From contig NZ_LT635451.1 in assembly GCF_900120005.1 (NCBI RefSeq), forward strand, positions 475,602 to 539,601: a stretch of DNA of 64,000 nt, given 5' to 3'. The stretch comes from Holdemania sp. Marseille-P2844 (lineage in GTDB: Bacteria; Bacillota_I; Bacilli_A; Erysipelotrichales; Erysipelotrichaceae). The stretch's first letter is position 1. Every line of letters begins with the position of its first letter. This document shows positions 44,524-54,077 of this stretch, piece by piece. Both the position numbers and the translations under genes were made by a program. The notes under the pieces were generated by a model, which was given only the letters and a program-made list of their open reading frames with translations, had not been told where the DNA came from and did no database searches.

Positions 44524-44859
44524 ATGTCCAAGAAGAACTATGACAACCACAACCGCTGGAGAAACAAGACGGTGGCTTTTCGAGTATCGGCGGAAGAGGA
44601 TCTCCAACTGGAAACCCTGGTGAAACTCACCGGCCTGACCAAGCAGGATTACATTATCCGTCGGCTATTGGAACGAGATGTGGTGGTGCAGGGCAACCCA
44701 AAGGTTTACAAAGCCCTGCGGGATCAGTTGTCTGCCGTGCTGGACGAGCTGCGCCGAATCGAAGCCGGACAGGGCGTGAGCGACGAGCTGCTGGACACGA
44801 TCCAAATGATTACAACCATTATGAACGGGATGCAGGAGGAATTCGCCTATGATCGATGA
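44524..44859 (+). CDS. Ribbon-helix-helix-like element protein
   Basis: 111-aa protein. RNKTVAFRVSAEEDLQLETLVKLTGLTKQDYIIRRLLERDVVV resembles an RHH DNA-binding part as in mobilisation accessory proteins (MobC-like), followed by a helical part. ATG 44524 is favoured by AAGGGGGTG upstream. It overlaps the RepA-like gene by 11 bp. It may bind the element's origin or transfer region; a relaxase partner is absent. Confidence 0.65.
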   Translation: MSKKNYDNHNRWRNKTVAFRVSAEEDLQLETLVKLTGLTKQDYIIRRLLERDVVVQGNPKVYKALRDQLSAVLDELRRIEAGQGVSDELLDTIQMITTIMNGMQEEFAYDR

Positions 44860-46036
44860 GAAAAAGAAAATGACCGCCCAGGGTTCATCTGTTGGCGCAG
44901 ATGATGGGCAGTCAATCTCAAAAAACTCTGAAAATAGTATACCCACTTCCGGACAAAAAAGCAACGATGAAATTGTAAACTCCCAGGACAGTCTGGAAGA
45001 AATGTACCGCAAGATACAGCGTATGACAGACCCCCGATACCTGCATACACTCACCATGACAGAGCTGTTCCAAACCACCTATAAGAGTAGGCCTCCGGTG
45101 GTGGAAGGCCTGCTTTATGCAGGGGCATATATCCTTGCCGGCGCACCCAAAATCGGCAAGTCCTTCCTGGTGGCTCAGATTGCCTACCATGTCAGTACCG
45201 GGCAGGATTTGTGGGGATATAAAGTCCATCAGGGGACGGTACTTTACCTTGCGCTGGAAGATGATTTTCAGCGTATCCAGAGCCGGATGTTTATGATGTA
45301 CGGCGTGAACGATACCCCCAACCTCCACTTCGCCACCGCCGCCGGAAAGATTGGGAATGGGTTGGATGAACAGCTGAAGAATTTCGTGCAGGAGCACCCG
45401 GACACCAATCTCATCATCATTGACACTATGCAGAAGATCCGTGAGGTAGGCGGCGAAGCGTACAGCTATGCCAGCGACTATGAGATCATCGGCAGAATCA
45501 AGCAGTTTGCCGATCAGCACGGTATCTGTGTTCTGACCGTTCATCACACCCGAAAGCAGCAGGCAGACGATTCCTTTGAGACGATTTCCGGCACCACTGG
45601 GCTGCTGGGCTGTGCAGATGGTTCGCTGCTGATGCAGAAGAAAAAACGCACGGAGCTGGACGCTACCATCAAAGTTGTGGGGCGGGATCAGCCGGATCAG
45701 ATCCTTTACTTAAAAAAGGACCCGCAGACCCAGATCTGGAATCTGGAACGCATGGAAAACGAACTGTATAAAGAACCGCCGGACCCGGTGCTGGATGCGG
45801 TTGCAAAGTTGGTTTCCACCGAGTGCCGGGAGTGGATCGGCTCTCCATCCGAACTGGCTGAAGCCATCCAAACGGGAATAGCCTCCAATGCCCTCACTAA
45901 GTACCTGAATGTCAAGGCAGGCAGGCTGCTGGAGGAATACCATGTTGGCTATGAAAATAAGGCCAAACACTCCGGTCGGCAAGTGAAATTGACCTTGCTG
46001 ATAGAGTCAACTGCCTGTGAAGTAACCGAAGAATAA
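44849..46036 (+). CDS. RepA-like AAA family ATPase (replicative helicase type)
   Basis: 395-aa RecA-fold ATPase (AAA_25, RepA type). Walker A LAGAPKIGKSFLVAQIAY, LALEDDFQRIQSRM, Walker B NLIIIDTMQKIREV, VLTVHHTRKQ and SGTTGLLGCADGSLLM are in the order of the hexameric RepA helicases. The C-terminus resembles a small helical domain. A GC-rich inverted iteron array follows the stop, suggesting an origin for autonomous replication of the excised circle. Confidence 0.82.
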   Translation: MIDEKKKMTAQGSSVGADDGQSISKNSENSIPTSGQKSNDEIVNSQDSLEEMYRKIQRMTDPRYLHTLTMTELFQTTYKSRPPVVEGLLYAGAYILAGAPKIGKSFLVAQIAYHVSTGQDLWGYKVHQGTVLYLALEDDFQRIQSRMFMMYGVNDTPNLHFATAAGKIGNGLDEQLKNFVQEHPDTNLIIIDTMQKIREVGGEAYSYASDYEIIGRIKQFADQHGICVLTVHHTRKQQADDSFETISGTTGLLGCADGSLLMQKKKRTELDATIKVVGRDQPDQILYLKKDPQTQIWNLERMENELYKEPPDPVLDAVAKLVSTECREWIGSPSELAEAIQTGIASNALTKYLNVKAGRLLEEYHVGYENKAKHSGRQVKLTLLIESTACEVTEE

Positions 46037-46041
46037 GGGGC

Positions 46042-46115
46042 GCGACGATAGCGACGGTCGCGACGGTGAAAATGATACCGTCAAAAACACCGTCGCTATC
46101 GTCGCAACCGTCGCG
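46042..46115. repeat. 3+3 inverted array of 9-bp iterons
   Basis: GCGACGATA, GCGACGGTC, GCGACGGTG stand in tandem at 46042-46068; after an A/T-rich middle (AAAATGAT, then ACCGTC), ACCGTCGCT, ATCGTCGCA, ACCGTCGCG stand in reverse at 46089-46115. The outer pair of units forms a perfect 17-bp inverted repeat (46042-46058 and 46089-46105). Confidence 0.85.
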
Positions 46116-46129
46116 GAAAGGAAATGAAT

Positions 46130-46363
46130 ATGAAAAGTGTACAAATTCCCTATGACCTTTTTGTAGCTTTGGTGGGGTATCATCTGGCCTATGACGATGA
46201 TTATGCTGAGGAAATTCATCAGGGGTTGGAGCAAAAGTTGGATGCGATGGTGCGGCATGAACTGTATGCAAAATATAAGACTGCACCCACCGCAGAAGAA
46301 CGGGAGCAGGCTCGGCAGGAGTATCTGGACAAGCGTGGAGTGTTCCCGGATTTTCGCTGGTAA
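46130..46363 (+). CDS. Small conserved element protein, function unknown
   Basis: 77-aa acidic helical protein (VQIPYDLFVALVGYHLAYDDDYAEEIHQGLEQKLDAMVRHELY). I recall close relatives on mobile elements of gut Bacillota, with no known role. ATG 46130 fits AAAGGA better than ATG 46124. It starts 15 bp after the iteron array, so iteron binding could affect its transcription. Confidence 0.6.
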   Translation: MKSVQIPYDLFVALVGYHLAYDDDYAEEIHQGLEQKLDAMVRHELYAKYKTAPTAEEREQARQEYLDKRGVFPDFRW

Positions 46364-46431
46364 GATAAGCTTCCGTTTAGACTAATTTCACCGATGAGAT
46401 TAGCATAAAAGTTTTCTCTATGTTGGTAGGG

Positions 46432-46459
46432 ACAGGAGCGTGACACGCTCCTGTTTTTT
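46432..46459 (+). terminator. Strong hairpin terminator
   Basis: ACAGGAGCGT/ACGCTCCTGT stem with a three-base loop and T6. First of a series of hairpins. Confidence 0.85.
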
Positions 46460-46880
46460 CTGCTGCCAGAAGGAATGGCTGACAGCAGTTTGGGCAAAGA
46501 AATTCTGCTAAAAAATATCTCGGATGAGGTGGCGTTTTGCCACCCCATTATTCAAGAGGGTACCCCATTTTAGGGTACTCCAAAAGCGCCATAGGATGTC
46601 GCGTTTCACGACACACTATGTCCCGAAACAGGATACCGGGTACAGGGCAAAAAGCGTTCGCAGAACGCGCAGCCACAGAATGAAATTCTGTGTTCAAGGG
46701 GGCTTGGGGGCGCTGCCCTCAACAAGCAGACGGCAGAAAATGTGAGTGTGTATTAACACTCGCATTGCTTGCCGGATTTGTGTGTGGATAGCCACACGCA
46801 TTGCTTGCCAGATTCTAAAATTAACGAAACCGACCTTGTGCCTCTGCGGAAAATCAACCGAAATTTAAACATCAGGAGGT
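46460..46880. other. Noncoding stretch with many successive hairpins (possible oriT)
   Basis: No gene of good quality. Self-complementary pairs follow one another: GGTGGC/GCCACC (about 46517), GGTACCC/GGGTAC (46559), GTCGCG/CACGAC (46595), GTTCGC/GCAGAAC, ACAGAAT/ATTCTGT (46675), GAGTGT/ACACTC (46744), GTGTGTGG/CCACAC (46780), and the phrase GGGGGCTTGGGGGCGCTGCC. This density suggests single-stranded folding as at a transfer or single-strand replication origin. Confidence 0.45.
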
Positions 46881-46887
46881 AACGACT

Positions 46888-47133
46888 ATGAGAAAGATTT
46901 TGTCCTGTGAGTTCAACCTGGACACCGCCTGCGTGGAGCTGCGCCTGGATGATGGGTCACTGATTTCCATCGACTGCACCGCCGTAGAGAACGAAGTGGC
47001 GAATAGTATGTATCAGCGGTCAGAGCTAGACTGGCTGATCTACAACGATCCGCTGGCCTATGCTGAGCTGATTTTGAATGGTGAGCCAGAACTGTATCTA
47101 AAAACTGTAACAAAGATCGTTCCATTAGATTAA
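46888..47133 (+). CDS. Small protein of DUF6061 type
   Basis: 81-aa protein: KILSCEFNLDTACVELRLDDGSLISIDCTAVENEVA, RSELDWLIYNDPLAYAELILNGEPELYL. It resembles the short proteins I know as DUF6061 on mobile elements; function unknown. AGGAGG lies before the ATG. Confidence 0.6.
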   Translation: MRKILSCEFNLDTACVELRLDDGSLISIDCTAVENEVANSMYQRSELDWLIYNDPLAYAELILNGEPELYLKTVTKIVPLD

Positions 47134-47209
47134 AAATAAAATCCGTTTAGAAGCAATATGCTAAAAGATACGCCTTTGGTGGATTTTTCTTCGAGAGGAT
47201 AACTAATAG

Positions 47210-47237
47210 TTGAGTTTTCACGATAATGTGATAAAAT
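47210..47237 (+). promoter_or_regulatory. Promoter before small XRE regulator
   Basis: TTGAGT (47210-47215), 16 bases, TAAAAT (47232-47237); start of transcription would be about 30 bp before the regulator gene. Confidence 0.5.
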
Positions 47238-47271
47238 AAACTTAAGCATTTATTGTCTTGGAGGAATTAAA

Positions 47272-47481
47272 ATGGCGATTTGTTATGACCGCTTATTCCA
47301 TTTGATGATCGACAAAAAGATAAGTAACGCACAGCTGAAAGAAAAGGCTGGTTTTAGTGCCAATATTATCACCCGCCTAAAGCGAAACGAGTATGTTTCC
47401 ATCGAAAGTATAGAACGGATCTGCCATGTTATGGAGTGCGGCGTGGACGATATTCTGGAGTTTGTTCCCGAAGAAAAATAG
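47272..47481 (+). CDS. Small Cro/CI-type regulator
   Basis: 69-aa protein that is little more than a helix-turn-helix domain: YDRLFHLMIDKKISNAQLKEKAGFSANIITRLKRNEYVSIESIERICHVMECGVDDILEF. Such YozG-like regulators often stand before restriction genes, as here, and may act as a controller of the restriction genes that follow. TTGGAGG lies before the ATG. Confidence 0.8.
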   Translation: MAICYDRLFHLMIDKKISNAQLKEKAGFSANIITRLKRNEYVSIESIERICHVMECGVDDILEFVPEEK

Positions 47482-47587
47482 ACAAAGATAATTTGACAAC
47501 AGGGTTTGATGTTTGACAGTTTCTTTCGATTTATAAGACTATTGCAGACTGAAAAGCCATAAAAGATCGGATAGGAGTGTGGCTGTG

Positions 47588-48577
47588 ATGGCGGCAGCAA
47601 ACAAAACGGTTTGGGGAATCCATACCATGGATGACCCACTTTTTTTGAATCAAAATTTAATTGCAATCGGATGGGAAGGAATGGGTAACTTGTCGTCCAT
47701 AATCGCATCCCGTGATGCTTATAAAGAAAAGTATAACGCCGTCTATCCAGACGCTAAAAAGGGTTCAATTGCTACAAGTGCCGGAATGCTGTACCGATTC
47801 GTTCATGAGGTACAGGAAGGTGACTATGTTGTATTCCCCTCTAAGATTGACCGTAAGATCAACATTGGAATTGTTGAAAGCTCTTATTTCTATGAGGATA
47901 CTGCAGCGCTATATCCCAATCGCCGGAAAGTAAAGTGGCTTAAACATTTGCCACGCACAGCCTTTTCCCAGGGGGCTCTGCACGAAGTCGGCTCGGCACT
48001 GAGCTTTTTCCAGGTGAAAAACTATGCGGATGAGTATTTGAAAGCTTTGGATAAAAACTTTAAAGGCGATATTGTGGAACCGGATACTGATGAGACGGTT
48101 GCACAAACGGCGGATGAAATCATCGAGGCCACTCGCGATTTTATCTTAAAAGAGCTAAGTAAAAATCTCAAAGGGTATGATTTGGAGCCGTTTGTAGCAA
48201 ATCTTTTGCAAGCTATGGGCTACCGCACGATTCTGTCGCCGCATGGTGGTGACAGCGGTATCGACATTACCGCCTATAAAGACGAACTGCCGCCCCGCAT
48301 TGTTGTCCAGGTCAAAAGCCAGGATGGAGATATCAAAGAGACTACCATACAGTCCTTAAAAGGTGCTATGCGTGAAGGAGATTATGGCCTGTTTGTGACA
48401 CTGTCCAACTATACCAAAAATGCGCAGAGATACCCGGATAACACTCCTATTATTCGGGGTATTAACGGCACAGAGCTTGTGGATTTGGTCTTGAAATATT
48501 ACGACCAGCTCAGTGTCAAATATCGAAAAATGATCCCCCTGAAAATGGTATATATCCCCGTTCCGTTGGAGGAATAA
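47588..48577 (+). CDS. Mrr-like restriction endonuclease
   Basis: 329-aa protein. The N-terminal part (WGIHTMDDPLFLNQNLIAIGW, EVQEGDYVVFPSKIDRKINIGIVES) looks like a small EVE/PUA-like base-recognition module. The C-terminal part is an Mrr-type PD-(D/E)XK fold: FVANLLQAMGYRTILSPHGGDSGIDITAYKDELPPRIVVQVKSQDGDI with D...QVK. Mrr enzymes cut modified DNA. ATG 47588 is chosen over GTG 47579 since GGAG lies 10 bases before it. It starts the defence cargo and is followed after 43 bp by hsdM. Confidence 0.85.
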   Translation: MAAANKTVWGIHTMDDPLFLNQNLIAIGWEGMGNLSSIIASRDAYKEKYNAVYPDAKKGSIATSAGMLYRFVHEVQEGDYVVFPSKIDRKINIGIVESSYFYEDTAALYPNRRKVKWLKHLPRTAFSQGALHEVGSALSFFQVKNYADEYLKALDKNFKGDIVEPDTDETVAQTADEIIEATRDFILKELSKNLKGYDLEPFVANLLQAMGYRTILSPHGGDSGIDITAYKDELPPRIVVQVKSQDGDIKETTIQSLKGAMREGDYGLFVTLSNYTKNAQRYPDNTPIIRGINGTELVDLVLKYYDQLSVKYRKMIPLKMVYIPVPLEE

Positions 48578-48620
48578 ATGGGAACCTGACAGGAAATTAG
48601 AAAGGAACGGAGAGATACCG

Positions 48621-51072
48621 ATGGCAATTAAAAAGAGCGAAATTTACAACCAAATATGGGCTGCGTGCGATAAACTGCGAGGTGGTGTGGAACCCGCCCG
48701 TTATAAGGATTACATTCTGACACTGCTGTTTGTAAAGTATGTGTCCGACCGCTTCAAGAGCAGCGATAACTGGGACATTGAAGTGCCGGAAGGCGGTAGT
48801 TTTGACGATATTGCTGCGCTGAAATACAAGAAAAACATTGGTGAAGGCATCAATATCATCATTGGCAAGCTGGCAGAAGCCAACGACTTGAAAGGTATTA
48901 TTGACATTGCCGACTTCAACAGCGAGGAACTGGGCACCGACAAAGAAGCGGTGGATAAGCTCTCTGGTCTCGTGGAAATTTTCCAGAAACCGGAGTTGGA
49001 CTTCACCAACAACCGCGCTGGCGGTGATGACATTTTGGGCGATGCCTACGAATTTTTGATGCGGAAATTTGCCCAGGATTCTCGGTAAGAGCAAGGGTCA
49101 GTTCTATACGCCGGGCGAAGTCTCCCGTATCATGGCAAAGGTAATCGGTATTGATAAAGCTACCGACCCCAGCATGACAGTCTACGATCCTGCTTGCGGT
49201 TCCGGTTCGCTGCTGATTCGTGCGGCGGATGAGGCCCCCTGCGAGATTTCCATCTATGGACAGGAAAAGGACAACTCCACCGCCGGTCTTGCCCGCATGA
49301 ATCTGGTCCTACACAACAAGGGCGCTGGCGTCATTGTCGGCAATAAAAGCACCTTGTCTGCACCCCAGTATAAAGATGAGAACAACCCTGAACTGCTCAA
49401 AACCTTCAACTACATCGTAGTCAATCCGCCTTTCTCGGATAAATCCTGGATGGACGGTATTACGATCCCTGATTCTTACGGGCGATACAGCGAGGCTGTG
49501 TTGGGCGTGCCGCCGGAGAAAAACGGCGACTACGCTTGGCTGCTGCATGTCCTGAAATCCTTGAAATCTACCGGCAAGGCGGCAATCATTCTGCCTCATG
49601 GTGTGTTGTTCCGAGGCAATGCCGAGGCTGATATTCGCAAAAAGATCATTGACCGGGGATATATCAAAGGCATTATTGGTCTGCCTGCCAACTTGTTCTA
49701 TGGCACAGGAATTCCTGCCTGTATTCTGGTGTTGGACAAAGAGGATGCTGCTGATCGTACCGGCATTTTCATGATTGACGCCAGCAAAGGCTATGTAAAG
49801 GATGGCAACAAGAACCGCCTGCGGGAACAGGATATTCACAAGATCGTGACCACCTTCCTTACAATGGATGAATCGGACCCCAAGTATGCCCGGTTTGTTC
49901 CGAACGAGGAGATCAAAGTCACCAACGAGTACAACCTGAATATCCCGCGCTATATTGATAGCAGCGAGCCGGAAGATTTACAGGACATCAATGCTCACCT
50001 AAACGGCGGCATTCCAGAAACCGATGTGGACAGCATGGCGGAATATTGGGCGGTATATCCATCTTTGAAGGAAATCCTGTTTCAGCCGCTGCGTCCGGGA
50101 TATCTGTGTCCGGCGGTGGACAAGGACGAAGTGGTTTCCACGATTACCTCCCACCCGGAGTTTATCCGCCATGCCGACCAGGTGGACGATGCCTATGCCC
50201 AATGGAAGGAGACCGTTACCCACGATTTGATGGAACTCAGCCGGGACATTCAACCCAAAGAGCTGGTTGCCAAAATTTCCGAGCTGCTCCTTGATGATTT
50301 TGCCCAGGTACCTCTTCTCAACAAATACGATGTCTATGAAGTGCTGATGGAGTACTGGGCGGAGACCATGCAGGACGATGTGTATGCGGTCTGTTATGAC
50401 GGCTATGAGGCCGGGCGAGAAATTGCCTATGAGTATGTGACCAAGAAGAAAAAAGAAAACGGTCAGACCATCGAGGTCAAGACCGATAAGATCAAGGGCT
50501 TTGAGGGCAAGTTGCTCCCCAAGGCTTTGATTGCTGCACACTTTTTCGGTGAGGATGTCAAGGCACTGGATACCCTTCGGGGCCAACTGGATGAGGTGTC
50601 CGCCAAACTGGAAGAACTGGCCGAAGAAAATGGCGGCGAGGATGGACTGTTTGCTCAGCTGGACGATCTGAAAAAAGCCACCGTTGGCGCCCGAATCAAG
50701 GCAATCAAGAAAGACCCCGCTGCCAAGGAAGAATTGGCTGCATTAAAAGAGTATATGTCCCTGTTGGATGCCGAAAGCAATTACAAGAAGGCAATTAAGC
50801 AGGCCGAGGCAGACCTGGACACCAAACTGGAGAAAAAGTACCCCCAGCTGACGCTGAAGGAGATTCGCCATTTGCTGGTAGAGGAAAAGTGGTTTGCCGC
50901 CCTTTACAGCGGAATTGACGCCATTCACGAGGCGGTGTCCCATCACCTTTCTGCTCGTGTGACCCAGCTGGTAGAGCGGTATGAGTATACCCTGAAAGAA
51001 TGTGAGGATGAAGTGGACCAGTTCGAGGCCAAGGTCAAATCTCATCTGGAAAGGATGGGGTTCGTATGGTGA
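48621..51072 (+). pseudogene. hsdM: Type I modification methylase HsdM, frameshifted
   Basis: The first part (48621-49088, 155 aa) has the N-terminal helical domain (YNQIWAACDKLRGGVEPARYKDYIL) up to LGDAYEFLMRKFAQDS; the second (from about 49082 to 51072) goes on GKSKGQFYTPGEVSRIMAKVIG with SAM motif VYDPACGSGSLLIRA, catalytic NPPFSD and a long helical tail. One extra base near 49081-49084 (TCTCGGTAAG for TCTGGTAAG) breaks the frame; no good start exists for the second half (only TTG 49069). The gene is otherwise complete. As read, the system lacks a full methylase, so either it is inactive, works as two pieces, or the base is an error. The site before 48621 is AAAGGAACGGAG. Confidence 0.85.
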
Positions 51073-52886
51073 ACGGATGGAAAATAAAAAAGCTGGGTGA
51101 AGTTGCAGAAGTTTGCATGTGTAAACGTATTTTTGCGCATCAGACCAGTAAAATTGGAAATATTCCATTTTACAAAATAGGCACGTTTGGAAAAGAAGCG
51201 GATGCCTATATATCGAACCAATTATACGAAGAATATAAGGCTAAATATTCATACCCGGAAAAAGGGGATGTGCTCATTTCTGCGGCAGGAACATTGGGCA
51301 GAGCCGTTGTATTTGACGGACGTCCCGCTTATTTTCAAGATTCGAATATTGTTTGGCTAAAAATCGATAAGAGCCAGCTTTCTAACGATTATTTAGCCCA
51401 ATACTACAAAGTGATAAAGTGGGCTTCATCTGAAGGAAGTACTATTTCTAGACTGTATAATGGGATTATTTGTGATACGGAAATATTACTTCCACCATTA
51501 GAAGAACAAGCCGCTATTGCTAAAGCCCTTTCCGATGTAGATAGCCTGATTTCCTCTCTGCAAAAGTTGATTGAGAAAAAGAAAGCCATCAAGCAGGGTG
51601 CCATGCAGCAACTGCTCACCGGCAAAAAACGCCTGCCGGGGTTTTCTGGGAAGTGGGAAACTAGAAAAGTAGGTGAGCTTTGCAGTATAGTCACGAAGCA
51701 AACAGGCTTTGATTATACATCTATAATTAAACCGCATTTGCTTGAACATCCGCAGTCTAATGCAATGCCAATGATTCAAACCAAGAATTTTGAAGGGAGA
51801 AAGTTTGAATTTGCCACAGATTACTATCTTCCCACTGATATTGCCAAAGTATTTGACAAAATAGTTTTAAATACGGTTTGTTTGCTTTTTTCTATCGTAG
51901 GTGCAAGTGTGGGGAATATTGGATTGTTCCCCGGAGACAAAGTCGCATTTTGTGGTGGAGCGATTGGAATTGCAAAATTCTATCATGAAATAGATGCCGT
52001 TTATGCTTTTTATTATTTTTTATCTGAATCTGGGCAGCAGCAAATACGCAATGTTACAAAAGGTGGAGCACAAGCTACTGTGACGATTGAAGATATTCGT
52101 GAGTTTACAATACCATATCCCAATCTCAAAGAGCGTACGATGATAGCTCAAACGCTTTCTGATATGGACAGTGAAATTGAACAGTTGGAAAAGAAACTGG
52201 CGAAGTACCAACAGATCAAGCAGGGCATGATGCAGGAACTACTTACCGGGCGGATTCGACTGGTAGATGCAGATGGCAAAGATCAGCCGCAGACACATGC
52301 GGTTCAGAAAAAACAGCCTCAGCAGGCCCACAATCAGCATTTTGATGATGCAGTTATGATTGCAGGAATTGTAAATGCTTTCTACTCTGAAAAGTATCCT
52401 CTTGGGCGTAAAAAAGTTCAGAAACTGCTCTATTTGGTTCGCCGCAAGGAACAAGCGGATATTTCCGCCTTCCATAAAAAAGCGGCTGGTCCCTACGCTG
52501 ATGAAGTCCGCTATAAAGGCGGTGAGCCGATTGCTCAAAAGAATAAGTATATCTTGGTCAAAAGAAATGAAAAGGGTAGCTGTTTTGAAAAAGGTGCGCA
52601 AATGCAGCGGGCACTGGCCTATTTGCAGGACTGGGGGAAACAAACAGATATAGATTGGCTGATATCCCAGTTCCAGTACACAAATGTTAATGATCTAGAG
52701 CTTTTTGCAACGGTAGATATGGCAATCTGTGACTTAAAGCAGGAAGGCAAGGAAATTTCCGTAGCCTCGATTAAGAATTTGATTTCCTCAAATAAAGAAT
52801 GGATAGCTAAACTGAAAAAGGCCTATTTTTGCGATTCGGAGATTCAGCGAGCAATTAAAAAGTGCCAAGATTTATTTGAAAGCTAA
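51066..52886 (+). CDS. hsdS: Type I specificity subunit HsdS with C-terminal Panacea-like domain
   Basis: 606 aa, about 190 more than usual. Two target-recognition domains: the first about 1-140, the second about 200-340, each followed by a conserved helix (EEQAAIAKALSDVDSLISSLQ; KERTMIAQTLSDMDSEIEQLE) and the repeat LLTGK.RLPGF / LLTGRIRLVD. After residue 420 is an added domain: VMIAGIVNAFYSEKYPLGRKKVQKLLYLVRRKE...HKKAAGPYADEVRYKGG, similar to the antitoxin SocA/DUF4065 (Panacea) fold. Overlaps hsdM by 7 bp. The two target domains differ, so the site is bipartite and unknown. Confidence 0.85.
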   Translation: MVNGWKIKKLGEVAEVCMCKRIFAHQTSKIGNIPFYKIGTFGKEADAYISNQLYEEYKAKYSYPEKGDVLISAAGTLGRAVVFDGRPAYFQDSNIVWLKIDKSQLSNDYLAQYYKVIKWASSEGSTISRLYNGIICDTEILLPPLEEQAAIAKALSDVDSLISSLQKLIEKKKAIKQGAMQQLLTGKKRLPGFSGKWETRKVGELCSIVTKQTGFDYTSIIKPHLLEHPQSNAMPMIQTKNFEGRKFEFATDYYLPTDIAKVFDKIVLNTVCLLFSIVGASVGNIGLFPGDKVAFCGGAIGIAKFYHEIDAVYAFYYFLSESGQQQIRNVTKGGAQATVTIEDIREFTIPYPNLKERTMIAQTLSDMDSEIEQLEKKLAKYQQIKQGMMQELLTGRIRLVDADGKDQPQTHAVQKKQPQQAHNQHFDDAVMIAGIVNAFYSEKYPLGRKKVQKLLYLVRRKEQADISAFHKKAAGPYADEVRYKGGEPIAQKNKYILVKRNEKGSCFEKGAQMQRALAYLQDWGKQTDIDWLISQFQYTNVNDLELFATVDMAICDLKQEGKEISVASIKNLISSNKEWIAKLKKAYFCDSEIQRAIKKCQDLFES

Positions 52887-52910
52887 TACCTACGGGAGGT
52901 GACATATTGA

Positions 52911-54077
52911 ATGCGTCTATTTCTAGATGAAGCGGGAAATACTGGTGGCATAATTGATAAGAATGAAAAACTAAATTATGGAACACAGCGCCATTTTTGT
53001 TTGGCAGCTGTTGTTGCTCATGATTTGCAAAGTGAGCAGCTGCTTCGTCAGAAATATGCAGCATTTAAGAACCGATTTGCATCTGAGAAAGAACTGAAAG
53101 GAAACTCTCTGTTTGCAAAAGAAAATAACGATGCTTTAGAATATTTTCTGAATAATATTATAGACGACATTCATTTTTCTATATGTTTGTACGATAAAAA
53201 ATTCTATCTGGCATCGCTTTTGTTATTTGCCATTTTGGGAGAACGAGCAAGAGAACAGTTCCCGGTAGAATATTACTCGCTGGTGAGTGACCTTTCTCAA
53301 GAAAAAGATGAGTTATTTGCAACATTTTGCAAACTAACAAAACGAGCTACAAAGGCAAGCGTGCATGATCTGTTTGAATACTTAAAAACCTATTCATATC
53401 AACATATTCCGCCGGCTGGAAATGGATTGGTTTTTGCTGTTTCAGAGATTCAGAACAAAGGATTCGAAGAAATATTTGCAAATGATTTTCTTAAATTTGG
53501 AAGTTATTCGAATCGGAAATTTGCTAATCTTATCAATCTTAATGCCCTATCAGAGTTGCTGGAAGTGATTGAAATTGAACACAACTGTGATACCAGAAAA
53601 ATTGATATTGTTCATGATAATATTTCAGGCATCGATGAAATGCTAAAGCAAGAACTTAAACATTTCGATGTGGCTGTTAAGTTTGCAGATAGTCAAGCAG
53701 AGGAACTGATTCAACTGGCAGACAATGTCGCAAGCATCTTTTGTAAAATAATAAATACCATCGTACGATGCTGGGATACAAAAACGGAGTGGTCACCTGA
53801 AAATGAGTGGATATTAACGCAGTCCGCACGATTCTTACAAAAAATAGGAACGAAAAACATAAAGTTTACTGTTCCAATCCAAAGTTGGGCGTTAGCCTTT
53901 TGCGTGAAGGATATGTTTGCACCAAAATGCTCAAAGAAAATGCGTAATAATCTGTTTTTTAATTCTGAATACCAGCATTGGTGCCAAGTAATTATTCAAA
54001 ATATTGCCGAGTCGGATTTTTCGCGGCATGCAGCTTGTTTCGATGAATTATATTCAAGTGGAGGAGGAGAGCCATGA
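52911..54077 (+). CDS. DUF3800 domain protein within type I locus
   Basis: 388-aa protein: RLFLDEAGNTGGII at the start, IDIVHDNISGIDEM in the middle and DSQAEELIQLADNVASIFC near the end, the conserved acidic positions of DUF3800, which is thought to have an RNase H-like fold. It lies between hsdS and hsdR and overlaps hsdR by 4 bp (ATGA), so it is expressed with them. GGGAGGTGA lies before the ATG. Role in restriction is unknown; an added effector nuclease or accessory factor is a guess. Confidence 0.75.
   Translation: MRLFLDEAGNTGGIIDKNEKLNYGTQRHFCLAAVVAHDLQSEQLLRQKYAAFKNRFASEKELKGNSLFAKENNDALEYFLNNIIDDIHFSICLYDKKFYLASLLLFAILGERAREQFPVEYYSLVSDLSQEKDELFATFCKLTKRATKASVHDLFEYLKTYSYQHIPPAGNGLVFAVSEIQNKGFEEIFANDFLKFGSYSNRKFANLINLNALSELLEVIEIEHNCDTRKIDIVHDNISGIDEMLKQELKHFDVAVKFADSQAEELIQLADNVASIFCKIINTIVRCWDTKTEWSPENEWILTQSARFLQKIGTKNIKFTVPIQSWALAFCVKDMFAPKCSKKMRNNLFFNSEYQHWCQVIIQNIAESDFSRHAACFDELYSSGGGEP

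Noticed and set aside
46524..46745. 73-codon open frame in the hairpin-rich stretch
   Set aside because: It has no ribosome site and passes through at least five hairpins; composition is arginine/proline-rich as in shadow frames.
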